Under the pieces are notes generated by a model that was not told the origin of the DNA, ran no database searches, and was given only the letters and a program-made list of their open reading frames with translations. Positions 11,913-22,349 of a stretch of DNA of 64,000 nt are shown one piece after another. The stretch is taken from the NCBI GenBank assembly GCA_022316685.1, contig JAKJHU010000388.1:62001-126000 (forward strand). The letters run 5' to 3'. The position numbers were made by a program, and so were the translations under genes. How positions within the stretch are numbered: the stretch's first letter is position 1; each line of letters opens with the position of its first letter. Origin of the DNA: Progne subis subis. Taxonomy: Eukaryota > Chordata > Aves > Passeriformes > Hirundinidae.

Positions 11913-12496
11913 TTAATAACAGGAGGAGGGCTGGAACGGAGGAGGATGATATTTAAAGTCCGGGTAAATCTCAGTGAGCCACTCTGGCTGAGTGGGCCAC
12001 TCCATCTGAGGTTCTTCTTCTGGGTGTCTCCTGTCTTCTGGGTTTTCCTCCAGTTCCATGTTTTCCTCCCATCCAGGCACGGATGATACAGCAACTTGGT
12101 TCACAGAGGGGGCATGTGTGGTGCTAGAAATTAATCTACTTAACATTTTTTTGACGATACCAAATCTAATTAAAATTAACAGAATAACAAATAAAAACAA
12201 CAAAACTGATTTCAAAATTGAACCCACCCAGCCCGAAATTCCCCAGTCCCCAAACAATCCATTCAGCCAGTCACCAGTCTCTCTCTTGATGTCATTCACC
12301 ACGTCCCGGATGTTCTGGATAGCTTTGTGGCCTGCTTCATTGCCCTGGTGGCTTTGGGCTGGGGCACCAACCATCCAGAGACAGGTGCAGTGAGACTGGC
12401 AAGCAGGAGGATGCTGAGGAGCAGGTGGAACTTCCTCAGCACAGGGGACTGGCGCTGGACAGGCTCTGTCAGAACTAAAAGAACTAAAACAAACAA
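11913..12496 (-). pseudogene. env: env remnant: signal peptide joined to TM anchor (ERV2)
   Basis: An ATG at 12496 overlaps the pol end by 13 bases and opens a frame with a hydrophobic signal peptide ending in GWLVPQPK. Around 12345-12360 this runs into a different frame holding the membrane-proximal TM helix region (motif AIQNIRDVV), a strong hydrophobic anchor (about 12235-12165) and a cytoplasmic tail ending at 11913. Compared with the full-length env of ERV4, the whole receptor-binding SU, cleavage site, fusion peptide and CX6CC motif are missing. The junction is also out of frame, so no Env could be made. Confidence 0.85.
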
Positions 12497-15400
12497 TCAG
12501 CATTCGAGCAGGGGTCATTCAGGAAAGTGAAACCATCCTGGGAAAAATCTTCCCTCCTTTTCCTCCTAAAAGCTGCTTGAGTAACCTGTGGCAGTTTCTT
12601 TTTTTCCTCTGAGACTTTCGGGACATAGGGCCTCACCCATTTTGATGGTAACCATCTCGGCCCCGTGGGGGTGGACACGCAAGCGTACCCACGACCCCAC
12701 GTGACTAAATCATGAGGTCCCTCTGTCCTTCCAGTTTCAGGGTCCCGGACCATGACTGGTGGCCGCTCTTTGATGTTTAGCTGAGGGTTTGCCCCAAAAT
12801 GACGAACGATCGGAGGGTTTAAAAACTCGAAGGTGCTGTTTAAAAAATTCAGTGTGAATAGAGCCCTGGCCAATCGGGTCTGTGGTGTTTCTGTTTTCAA
12901 CACCGGTTGTTGTTGGTTGAGGACCCTTTTGATTTCCCTGTGGGTCCTCTCCACCACTGCTTGGCCTGTTGGGGAATGAGGGATGCCAGTTTTATGACCC
13001 ACTCCCCATTGTTGCAGGAAGCTGCAGAATTCCTTGGAACGGTACGCTGGGCCATTATCAGTTTTTAATTCTTTTGGGATGCCCATGAAGGAGAAAGCCT
13101 GGATGAGGTGTTTAATTGCATCCGAGGTCTTCTCCCCTGTGTGGGCGGAAGCGAAAACTGCACCGGAGAAGGTGTCCACTGACACGTGCACATATTTAGA
13201 TCGGCCGAATTGGGGGATATGTGTCACGTCAGTCTGCCACAGCTCACAGCTGTTCAGACCTCTGGGGTTCACTCCCGCACTTAAGGTGGGAAGTGCATGC
13301 TGGTTACAGGAGGGACACGTAGCCACAATTGCCTTAGCCTGTTCCCGGGTGATGTGAAACCGGCGAACAAGGCCAGGTGCGTTCTGATGGTGAAGCTGAT
13401 GGCTGAGCTTTGCCTGCTCAAAAATGCTTGGCAATGGGGCCATCGCTGCAGGAGCAGCAAGAGCATCAGCCCTTCTGTTCCCCTCAGCTATGAAACCTGG
13501 CAAATCGGTGTGTGATCTCGTATGCATCACAAAAAATGGCTGCTCTCTGTGGGAGACAAGCTTAACAAGCTTAGAAAGCAGCTCAAACAGTGCTGTGTTA
13601 GACACTTCCTGCAGTATGGCCTGATCTGCCCTTGATACCACCCCCGCTACATAAGCGGAGTCCGTTACTAAATTGAAGGGTTCGGGGAACCTTTCAAAAG
13701 CCCTGACAACAGCGGCCAACTCAGCAACCTGAGGTGATCCCTCCACCTCGGCAACATCTATCTCCCACTGCTGAGTCTGAGGGTCCTTCCAAGTCATGAC
13801 TGACTTGTGGGACCTTCCGGACGCGTCCGTGAAAACTGTCAGGGCCTCTAAAGGCTTCCTGCTCCGAACATCTTTCAAATTCAGTGTGAATTTGGCATCC
13901 TGATTAAAAATTTTGTGGGCTGGCCGATGAATTGAGATTTGCCCAGTGAAGGAATCTAGAGCAAACTGCAGTGCTTCGTTTTCCTGAAGCAGGTGTTCTA
14001 ACATTGCCTTTGTAATTTGGCCCGATCTTAATCCAATTGGAATGTGAATGCATTCAAAATCACACCCGGCCAATTCCCTGATCCGGACTCTGGCTTTTCG
14101 GATCAGTTCAGCCACCAGTTCCTGTGGACGTGTCATTCTCTTGGACCTTTGATGGCTGAGAAAGACCCATTCTATGATTAGAAGCGGGTCCTCTCTGCCC
14201 TGGTCCTTTTTGATGTTATTTCTCCATTGGAAAATGACTCCATGTAGGTGTGGCAATTTCCCCATTATTATAAATTTGAAAGGCAGGTCTGGATCACACC
14301 TGTGAGCCTGCCGAGTGGACATGAGATGCTGTACCTTTTCCAGCGTCTCCTTCGCTTCCGGGGTTAGTTCCCTGGGAGAACTCAGCTCCTCTCCCCCTTT
14401 CAATAAATTGAAAAGAGGGGCTAGGTCCTCAGTTGTGAGGCCCAGCCAGGGTCTCACCCAATTCAATGCCCCACACAGTTGATGGACATCTGCAAGGGTC
14501 TGAATTCTGGCCTTGATTTCCAATTTCTGCGGCACAATGGTCCGCTTGCCAATTTCCAGCCCAAGGTACCTCCAAGGTGGCATCCTTTGAACTTTGTCTT
14601 CCTGCAGCTCGAACCCTGCAACAACCAATGCATTAATTGTCAGGTCAAGCGCGTGTGACAAGACATCATCGGTGGGGGCACACACAAGCACATCATCCAT
14701 ATAATGATGGATGATTGCTTTCTCTGCGGCTACGCGGACCGGGGACAGCAAGGAAGCCACATACCACTGGCAGATGATAGGTGACACCTTCATCCCTTGG
14801 GGTAAAACCCTCCAATGGTAGCGTTTCCTCGGGGCCTCTCGGTTAATGGTGGGAACCGAGAATGCAAAACGTGGTGCGTCGTCAGGGTGTAGGGGAATAT
14901 GGAAGAAACAATCTTTTATATCTATAACAGCCAATTTCCAATTTTGTGGGAGCATGGTCGGGGTAGGCATCCCAGGTTGAAGAGAGCCCATGTCTTCTAT
15001 CACGTTGTTAATTTGTCTGAGATCCTGGAGGAGTCTCCACTTGTCCTTCCCCGGCTTCTGGATAACGAAAACCGGTGAATTCCAAGGGCTGGTGGTCTCT
15101 ACAATGTGACCCTTAGCTAACTGCTCCTCCACGAGCTCTTCGAGCGCCTTCAATTTCTGTTTTGAAAGCGGCCACTGTTCCACCCACACTGGCGAATCTG
15201 TTTTCCAATTCAGCTTGTGGGTAGGGCGCTCCTCAGCGACCGCTGCCCAAAAATCCTGTGGGGGGTCTGGGATGTCAATCGTGACTCCCCACTGGGCCAT
15301 TAGGTCTCTCCCCAACAAGGGTTCCCTATAATCCAAAACAAAAGGGCGTAAACTGGCCAATTGCCCTTTTGGCCCCTTAATTTGCACCATACTCTTTGAT

Positions 15401-16109
15401 TGTTTGGCCAATTGCATTCCCCCTATTCCTTGCACGTGTCCTGCCACATTTTCCAAGGCCCAACGTGACGGCCAGTGCTTAGCTGGAATTACAGTTAAGT
15501 CCGCGCCCGTGTCTAGGAGGCCTGTGATGTTAATGGCCTCATCACCCACCTGTAACTCACATCCCACCTGGGGTTTCACTTCTGTGATGCTGTGCACAGG
15601 ACAAGCTGTTGGTATGTTATCTTCTTCCAGTCGTTCCCAGGTGGGTATGATCTGGGCAACTATCTGCCCTTTAGGTAGGAATGTTGGTGGGTGAGTGCAG
15701 CGTAGCCAGAGAACGAATTTTCCAGGATTGTTATCAAGTGTTCCTGGAAGAATTTCGATCTCTTTTGGGGTGTGTTTGCAGTCCCCCACAACGATGAGCT
15801 TACCTTTGACCCTTGGCCAGGTACCCTGCTCACTGTTGTCAACTGACACAAAATTCCAGTCGTCGTCTTTCAGGTGCAAACCCTCCGTGAGCTGCAACCT
15901 GTAGGGGGTATATTTAGAATTGGTTGTCAAAATCGGTTGTGCCATGTCCGTGTAAGTCATTTCCAGTGTGTTATTTTTGCTGCCACCCTGAATGGGGCAA
16001 TGCAGCTTCTCCTTCTTTTTCCCTTGGCTCCCTTTCCCCTCCCCTCCTGCCCGGTCCACCCCATTTTTTTCCTCACGCAGGGTGGACCTGCGCTCTTTCA
16101 CCAGTTTTT
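12484..16109 (-). CDS. pol: pro-pol: protease, reverse transcriptase, RNase H, integrase (ERV2)
   Basis: A single open frame of about 1205 codons, entered from gag by -1 frameshift. Counting from the in-frame GTG at 16101: an N-terminal segment with weak dUTPase-like features (about 60-155), protease DTGAD at 197, reverse transcriptase with LPQGM and YMDD at 467-470, RNase H with the TDASG aspartate at about 759 and a later TDSAY, then integrase. Integrase has an HHCC zinc-binding region and the DD35E triad D958, D1015, E1051, followed by a C-terminal domain rich in W and P. I see no missing catalytic residue, so this is an apparently complete polyprotein. It overlaps gag at its start and env at its end. 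Confidence 0.93.
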
Positions 16110-18095
16110 TTGTGAGGGTTTAAACCCTCTCCCTTTTTCCCCTTCCCCTCCCCCTTTTTTGTTTTTGAGGTCCTCTAATTCTTTCTTGAGGGGGCATTTG
16201 GAAACCCCATGCCCCAAATTCCCGCACAAAAAACACTTCTGGGAGCTCTGAGCAGAAGGCTTCTTCCCGGTGTTCGGTGTCTTTCGGGAATCTTCTGCTT
16301 CCAGGGCTGCAACTTGATGAGGTTTGGGCCATGGACCTGTAAAGCTCATTAAAGGAACCTTTACCTGACATACCTGAAGCATGTCTGGCAAGGTTGGTTT
16401 GGGGTTTAGGGGTAAACTTAAAATCGCAGCACGACATAAATCATTTGCATTTGAAAACGCAATCTCAGTTAAAATGTGTTCCCGAGCCATTTCATTTTTG
16501 ACCTGAGCTTCAATAGCTCGGGACAGTCTGCCTACAAAATCTGTGAAAGACTCCCTTTGGGTCTGCTTGATTTTCGAATATGAAATCGCAGGACCTTGTG
16601 TTTGCATGCTGAAGAATGCAGTCAGGGCTGTCTCTCTCAGTACGTGGAGGCACTGGACAGGAATGACCACTTGGTCAGTGGCTTCTGCCCACTGCCCTTC
16701 ACCAGCCAGGTGGTCTAGAGTGATGGGGTTTCCCTGAGCATCAGCTCTAGTGTTAACATTGTTGAGAAGCCCTGGTAAGGCATCCTGGAGCAGCTGTTTC
16801 CAAGCTGTGACCCATAGGATATACTCCATTGGGTTCAACAAACAAGAAAACAGGTACTTTAAATCAGCAGGCACCACCTCCTCTGCAGAGAGATCTGCTC
16901 TGAGAAGCCCCCTGAAATATGGCCCATCCCGGCCATATATCCTGTGAGCTTTGCAGATCTCTTTGATGGTGGCTCGGGGAAATGGATGGTACTCTGCCCT
17001 GTTGTTACCCCCGCGGGCATTACGGAAGGTAACAGGGGCAAGGGTGGGAATGGAGCAGGAGCTGGCAGCAGTATGTGCCCCCGTTCCCTGCTCAGGCACT
17101 TCTGGGTTTGAGGGAGCTGGGACGCCCGTGCCCTGAGGCACTTGGTTGCCTGGCAACTGCGTCCCTGCAGGGGGTGCGGTTTGCCCGGGAGGTGACGTCA
17201 TCGAGGAGTGGGGGGGTGGGGGGGATCCCGGGGGAGCGGGCTCGAGCCCCTCGGGGGCGGGCGGCGGCGCGGCGGCTGCGGGGGGGAAGGGGTGCCGCAG
17301 TGCGCACGCGCAGCCACCGGGGGTTGGGGGGGGCAGCGCGGCGGCGGCGGCGTGCGGCGCGGCCGGACCGGCGCCGCGTGGGGCGGGGGCGGGGCCGCGC
17401 GAGTCGGGGCCGGCACCACGCGGGGCGGGGGCGGGGCTGCGCGGGTCGGGGCGGGGGGCGGACGGGGCGGGGCCGCGCCGCGCGGGGCAGGGGGGGGCGG
17501 GGCTGCGCGGCAGGCACCCGACGTCACAGGGGTAAGGCGGGGCGGGGGAGGGGGGTGGGGCGGGGCCGCGCCGTGCGGGCACCACGTCACCGGGGTAGGG
17601 AGGGGAGGGCGGCGCTGAGGGGGCGGGGGAGTCCCCTGCCATGCGGTCGCCGCCATCTTGGGAGCCCCAAGGGAACCACGTGGCTTCAGACCCAGTTCCC
17701 CCCCCCACAGAAAAACGAACGCGGCATTTTTGAACGGGACACGGGGACCGGAGAAAGGAGGAGGGGGGAGGAGGAGGGGGAGAACACGTTTCTCGGCTGG
17801 GCTCTTCCTGCACTCTCTTTTGAGACTGAATTGCCGAACCCAACTTTGTTGCTATAGTAAAATACTTTGTAGCTTTTTTGTCTCCAGTTCGAATGAGCCG
17901 AATTAATTCTTTTTCTACAGTGCCGCAGAAGTCGGCACTGCAGACTCTGTCGGGAGAAACTTGGGGAAAATGCAGATGAACCCAGCGAGCAAAACTTCTT
18001 AACTCGCCGTTTGAGATTTTCAATTTGGCCTCGTTAACAACAGAAGCATAGCTATAATACAACCTTTTCTGAGCAACCGTTAGCTTTCCACCCAT
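16098..18095 (-). CDS. gag: gag polyprotein, open (ERV2)
   Basis: A 665-codon frame from an ATG at 18095. Matrix occupies about residues 1-100 and starts MGG, a myristoylation-type N-terminus. A long proline/alanine/arginine-rich linker (about 110-330) carries PSAP-type late-domain motifs. Capsid follows, with the major homology region IKQTQRESFTDFVGRL. Nucleocapsid has one zinc knuckle (CFLCGNLGHGVSKC) and a lysine/glycine-rich tail. The linker DNA (about 17160-17640) is extremely GC- and CpG-rich with short repeats, unlike the rest of the provirus. It overlaps pro-pol at the AAAAAAC slip site. Confidence 0.93.
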   Translation of the reverse strand: MGGKLTVAQKRLYYSYASVVNEAKLKISNGELRSFARWVHLHFPQVSPDRVCSADFCGTVEKELIRLIRTGDKKATKYFTIATKLGSAIQSQKRVQEEPSRETCSPPPPPPSSFLRSPCPVQKCRVRFSVGGGTGSEATWFPWGSQDGGDRMAGDSPAPSAPPSPPYPGDVVPARRGPAPPPSPAPPYPCDVGCLPRSPAPPCPARRGPAPSAPRPDPRSPAPAPRGAGPDSRGPAPAPRGAGPAAPHAAAAALPPPTPGGCACALRHPFPPAAAAPPPAPEGLEPAPPGSPPPPHSSMTSPPGQTAPPAGTQLPGNQVPQGTGVPAPSNPEVPEQGTGAHTAASSCSIPTLAPVTFRNARGGNNRAEYHPFPRATIKEICKAHRIYGRDGPYFRGLLRADLSAEEVVPADLKYLFSCLLNPMEYILWVTAWKQLLQDALPGLLNNVNTRADAQGNPITLDHLAGEGQWAEATDQVVIPVQCLHVLRETALTAFFSMQTQGPAISYSKIKQTQRESFTDFVGRLSRAIEAQVKNEMAREHILTEIAFSNANDLCRAAILSLPLNPKPTLPDMLQVCQVKVPLMSFTGPWPKPHQVAALEAEDSRKTPNTGKKPSAQSSQKCFLCGNLGHGVSKCPLKKELEDLKNKKGGGEGEKGRGFKPSQKNW
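16104..16110 (-). promoter_or_regulatory. -1 ribosomal frameshift site A AAA AAC (ERV2 gag to pro-pol)
   Basis: The minus-strand heptamer AAAAAAC is in the correct gag phase (A-AAA-AAC), two codons before the gag stop at 16098-16100. The -1 frame enters the long pro-pol frame. This heptamer is a known efficient retroviral slip site. There is one frameshift only: pro and pol are then continuous. Confidence 0.88.
17160..17640. repeat. CpG-dense GC-rich minisatellite-like stretch inside gag linker (ERV2)
   Basis: Short units built from GGGGCGGGGC, GCGCGG and CCGGCACCACG recur many times. It encodes the proline-rich Gag linker on the minus strand, and long apparent ORFs on the plus strand here are composition artefacts. 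Confidence 0.7.
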
Positions 18096-18576
18096 GTTTT
18101 GATACTAAGTTGCTTTTGGACCCAAACCCAGATGAAAAGCACTCCCCTCTGCGGACCCCGTTCGCTCAAAATCACAGGAGGTTTAACCCTTTAGCTGCGC
18201 AGCTATTTTTGGAGGATTTTTTCCTCCCCAATGGCTTCCCCCTCCCTCGGGGGAACCCTAAAACCAGTAAATATGTCCCGTTGTGGGTATACTTACCTGT
18301 TCCTGTGCCTGGGGGGTGCGTGGGTCTGGATGTTCTGCTGCAAGAAGGACTCCGGTCGGGGCCCCAAAGCTGCCCTTCTTTCCCCTGGAACTTGCCTTGT
18401 TTAAAAGTCAATTTCACAGGGGTGCGTGACGCCCAGAGACTGTTCTTCGGGCTAAATCAGCCCCAGTCCGTTCGCAGGGTCCGCCTCGTCTCCAGTGGAC
18501 CCTGCGTGGGCGCGGACGCTCTGTCTCCGTGGAGCCGTGTCCACGTGGTCCAAGCTGCTTCTGCCGGCGTGGTCCG

Positions 18577-18594
18577 CCCCGAGTTGGAGCGCCA
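18577..18594 (-). other. Primer binding site, tRNA-Lys-like but degenerate (ERV2)
   Basis: Minus-strand TGGCGCTCCAACTCGGGG lies three bases from the 5' LTR. It resembles the tRNA-Lys(1,2) site with one inserted base and two mismatches. The primer tRNA is therefore uncertain. Confidence 0.55.
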
Positions 18595-18597
18595 ATT

Positions 18598-19294
18598 TGT
18601 ATCTGGTTTATTCCCCACTCCGGGCGGGAGATGACCTCTGGCTAGCTCGGTCAACACAGATACAGATGTTTCCAGTTCCTTTCGGCTTCGGCTTAGCAGT
18701 TGTACCCCGTATGTTGAGACAGTCAACAGCAGCAGAAGAGAAAAGGCTGGCTCTCAGCTTAGCAGGTTAAAAGATGTTTATTAGCTCCAGAGTTGAGAAG
18801 CAGAGAGCTCCGAGCTCAGAGGCGAGAGCTCAGAGGCTGGGAGCTGAGCAGCTGAGCGAGGAGCTGCTCGGAGAGCTGCTGGGAGAGAGAAAGCTTTGAA
18901 TCTCCCTCTCCCTTATAAGCGGGGGAGGGGTTCCAGGGAGGATACAACAAGACAGCAAACCAGGGGATTCAGGGGGTAACAAGGTGTGCCCACCCCCAAG
19001 CCTCGGACCAACCACCTCCAGAGGAAAAGAATTCCCCCAGGCTACCTATCTACCCGAAGCCCTCTCCCTGAGGTTTCGCAATCTGGGAGGGACCCCTGGA
19101 GTGATAGACAGGCTGCCCCAGAGTGAGGGGGGGCAGAGGGGATGTTACATGCCATGTGAGGGGTGGGATAATTGACACAAAACACCTTATTATACAGATG
19201 ACACAAAAGGGATACAAAATTTGGGGATACAGTGAAATGAACCATAACATAAACTTCTTACAAAAACCTAATAAAACAGTTCTGCACCACCACA
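18598..19294 (-). repeat. 5' LTR of ERV2 (697 bp), promoter
   Basis: Near-identical to 11198-11895. On the minus strand U3 leads to a TATA-like CTTATAAG (plus 18911-18918), with AATAAA about 130 bases further on near 18777-18782, so R lies between them. It ends at the AAAACT duplication. Confidence 0.95.
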
Positions 19295-19300
19295 AAAACT

Positions 19301-21559
19301 GTATTTCCAGTTGAATGAGTTGAAAAGAAAATATCCTTTCCTTTTCCTGCGATTTTGAGAGATCTGTTTGCTAAGTCTGCAGGCTTAGTAAGAGAGACAA
19401 GGAGTATTTATTTTCTATATACGTTGGTAATTTATGAGGCTGCTATAAATGCAGAGTTTATGGAAGTAAAATCAATCAGGCCATGAAATAAAAATTATTT
19501 TATTCAAATATCCCAGCTTATTAATTATTTCTAATTCTTCACAGAGGAGGAGATGAGTGAGGATGCACACACAGTTTACTGAATATTAACAGGCAGAAGA
19601 TCCAGTAAAAGTAGCAAATGCAGGTATAATTTAAAAGAGAAAAAGATGAAAGATAAGTGAATTTTATTTGGGATTGAAATATAATTGAATTTTCCTTTTC
19701 CTATTTTGCCATCAAAGATGACAGAAAGAAATTTACAGTTGTGGGAAAGGGTCTTGCATTGCTAACAAACCTGTACAAAGTGGGTTTACCTTCCTGTGCA
19801 GCAGGGTGTGACTGAAGTTATGTAAATACACCTCTTATCTGTGCCACATGAAGGGGTGGAGAGGAGATTTAGAGCCTTGAGCAAGAAATAAGATGGCACA
19901 ATAACTTTCACTGGGATTTAGTGCTCCACCAAGATCAGAAATGGGGCAAACATGCCCTTCTGTATGAGTAGCATTAACTGTCTGTTCCACTGAGTGTCCA
20001 GTGTGCCTAGCTGTGTGATATGTTATTGGCTTGCTTTCATCTCCAGAAATGTCGAAGAGGATGAAGGGATGGGGAAAGATCCCATTATGTGATGTGCTGG
20101 GAGATACCCAGGGAGACAGAGGTGCTGCTGGGGTGTCACAGAGTCCCAGGCTAAGGTGCTGGACCTGGGAGCCCCCAAAGCTCTCAGAAACCTCTCCTTT
20201 CCAATGCTATCTGGGAGAAAAGAATCAGCATAGCACAAATCTTCAGCATGTCCTGGCTGCATGTCAGCAGGCTCTCCCTGGGCACACCATGCTTCCCAGG
20301 GGCTACTTTCCCCTGATGCTTGGACCTGGAAAAGGAGAAGACATCAGGTGTATTGAATGAAGGTGTATTGAATGCTGGAATAGTCTGTCAGGAGATACTG
20401 ACCTCACAGAGCAATCATTTGCAGGCCTTCACCAAACCAAGTCCTTGCTATTAGCTAACTTTGGAAAAATGCAAATGTCCCAAGAAACACCTCCTGTCCT
20501 GGCAGAGCCAGAGGCCCTGCACTGCCTTTTCCCACACTCAACTCTCCAGGTTTGTAACATGAGTGTATTCAGTATTTGGCAGCTGTCTTTAGGGTGTCTA
20601 CCTCCTCCTCAATTGACACTCCATATGTGGGGACCAGTGTACAACCAGAGTCCACATGCTTCAGAGACTCTTTTCCTGGCTAAGTAGAACTGCTGGCAAC
20701 AGCACTCACCACCCAACTCCCTGGACTAAATGAGATGGGAGGGCAGAAGCTAAGATCTGTTTCCTCCAACTAAACTGGGGAGGAAATTAAATTAGGAGGG
20801 ACTCTATAGTTGAGGCAAATGGCACAAAATGAGAAAAAGGTCACTGTGGTGTCTCTGAGTGGAGGCATCAGCCTCCTTTGCATCTTGGCATCTCCTGACC
20901 TTGCGTGTCCATCTGAGCCACCCCTCTATGCAGGGCTGAGCTGTGATCACCAGGGCCCTGCCAGTGCAGCTGTGGCAGAACTTCCATTAAAGCTCTGGTG
21001 ATGGCAGAGGAGCAGCTCTGCTCCCAGAGTGGCAGCTGGCGGGATGACACAGAGCAGCTTCACAGGGCAGGAGGGGCTGGAAGTCTGTGCTGAAACCGGG
21101 GGGCAGAGGGGTTTGAAGAGAGACTGGGTCTGGAGTTCCTAGCCCAGTGGCACTCCACAGGGGGCTGGGCTGGGGCTGTGATGGTGAGATTGAGATGAGA
21201 TGAGATGAGATGAGATGAGATGAGATGAGATGAGATGAGATGAGATGAGATGAGATGAGATGAGATGAGATGATGAGATGAGCTGCACTTCACATAGTGA
21301 AGGAGTGCAGGAGCACTGCTGCAGTTAGAGGAACTTTGGTGTCTTTTTTTGAAAGGCTTTTGATAGTCGAGGTGGCATCTGACTTTCTGCATTTGAGATC
21401 TTGTTGGAGTCCAGGGCATTCCTTTGTCTGCCCTGGAGGGTATAGGACCTGGACAGGGGGGTCTGGGACCCTGGAACAGAGCCCAGAGGGACATTGGCTT
21501 TGATCTCAGTCCATGGGAAAGGCTTCCTGCACTGCGGGAAGGATTGCAAGCCACAAGAG
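19301..21559. other. Host non-coding DNA with a pentanucleotide microsatellite
   Basis: No gene or transposon recognised. The only distinct structure is the TGAGA array at 21191-21282. Confidence 0.55.
21191..21282. repeat. Microsatellite (TGAGA)n
   Basis: About 16 nearly perfect TGAGA units, ending in an interrupted TGATGAGATGAG tail. It creates a spurious antisense serine/histidine-rich reading frame. Confidence 0.95.
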
Positions 21560-22043
21560 TGTGAAAGATAGTAGTTTAGCTTATCACAGGGTGAGAAAAG
21601 AGTAGGTTTGGGTTTTTAGTATGGAAGTGGATGGGATCAAGATGGAGGATTTGGGGCGTTGTCTCCTGCTTCTTCTTTCTTCTTCCCTCACTCCATTTTC
21701 TGCAGTGACGGTGGCACAAAGTAGTTTAAAGAGATTGGGTCAAAGCAGGGATGACCTGTTTAGTATAAGTGATAGGTATTGGCAAATAATGATAAATAAA
21801 GAACACGTAACAATTAGTATAAAAGATAGCGACAGCCCAGTCCGGGAGGAGTCACCAGATGCCCGAGCAGCTGCACAGACCTTAGTTGGGCACTGAGAAA
21901 ATTGTAAGATAAGAAACAATAAACAAAGCACGCAACCTTGAAAAATCAGAACCTGAAGACTCCGTCTCTTTCTTGCGTTTGGCTCAGAGCTTTGCAGAAG
22001 GCAAAAAGACTCTAAAACCACCTGAATCTCGGAACAAAAACAG
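21560..22043 (+). repeat. 5' LTR-like region of ERV3 (edges uncertain)
   Basis: TATAAAA at 21818-21824 and AATAAA at 21918-21923 are spaced like a U3-R boundary and poly(A) signal, and a primer site follows at 22049. The start at TGTGAAAG (21560) is a guess. Confidence 0.5.
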
Positions 22044-22048
22044 AGAAC

Positions 22049-22066
22049 TGGCGTCCCTGGGTGGGT
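22049..22066 (+). other. Primer binding site, tRNA-Asn type (ERV3)
   Basis: TGGCGTCCCTGGGTGGGT agrees with the complement of the 3' end of tRNA-Asn(GTT) at 17 of 18 positions, from my recollection of that tRNA. Confidence 0.7.
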
Positions 22067-22326
22067 CCCTGGAAAGGGGCACCGAAAGGGTCACAGTGAA
22101 CCTTCTGCAGTGAACATCGCAAGCTCTCAGAAGATAAAAAGCTAGACAGTCAGCTCTGCGGAAGATAAGAAGAACATTTTTGGCCAGAGAAGCTCATCTC
22201 AAATTCGTCCCAGACTGACAGATCTCCAAGGGCCCTGGAATCCGTCACCCTGAAACCTGCTGGTCGGCGATCAGGACACCTCTGAGGTGAATTTGACAAC
22301 AGCTGCACACAAGCCTTTGTGCTTTG

Positions 22327-22332
22327 GTAAGA
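22327..22332 (+). promoter_or_regulatory. Splice donor in ERV3 leader
   Basis: GCTTTG|GTAAGA lies 23 bases before the gag ATG. Homology between this leader and the segment at 41514-41760 stops exactly at this junction, where the other copy changes to unrelated sequence. That is the pattern expected if the other copy came from spliced RNA using this donor. Confidence 0.8.
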
Positions 22333-22349
22333 ACAGTTGGATCTAGATC

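Larger units (their letters stand above)
11198..19294 (-). mobile_element. ERV2: recent provirus with open gag and pro-pol, env-deleted
   Basis: A complete two-LTR provirus in minus orientation, flanked by the 6-bp duplication AAAACT (11192-11197 and 19295-19300). The order on the minus strand is 5' LTR, primer site, gag, -1 frameshift, pro-pol, remnant env, polypurine tract, 3' LTR. By eye the two LTRs differ by four substitutions and one single-base indel over about 698 bp, indicating a young insertion. gag and pro-pol have no stops, but env has lost almost all of SU and the TM ectodomain, which would favour intracellular retrotransposition. Confidence 0.95.

Noticed and set aside
17075..17857. 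Long plus-strand arginine/glycine-rich ORFs (up to 260 codons) across ERV2
   Set aside because: They are antisense to the open gag linker and arise from GC-rich repeats; they have no domain and no promoter.
21060..21554. Antisense ORF with repeated ISSHL residues
   Set aside because: It is the translation of the TGAGA microsatellite.
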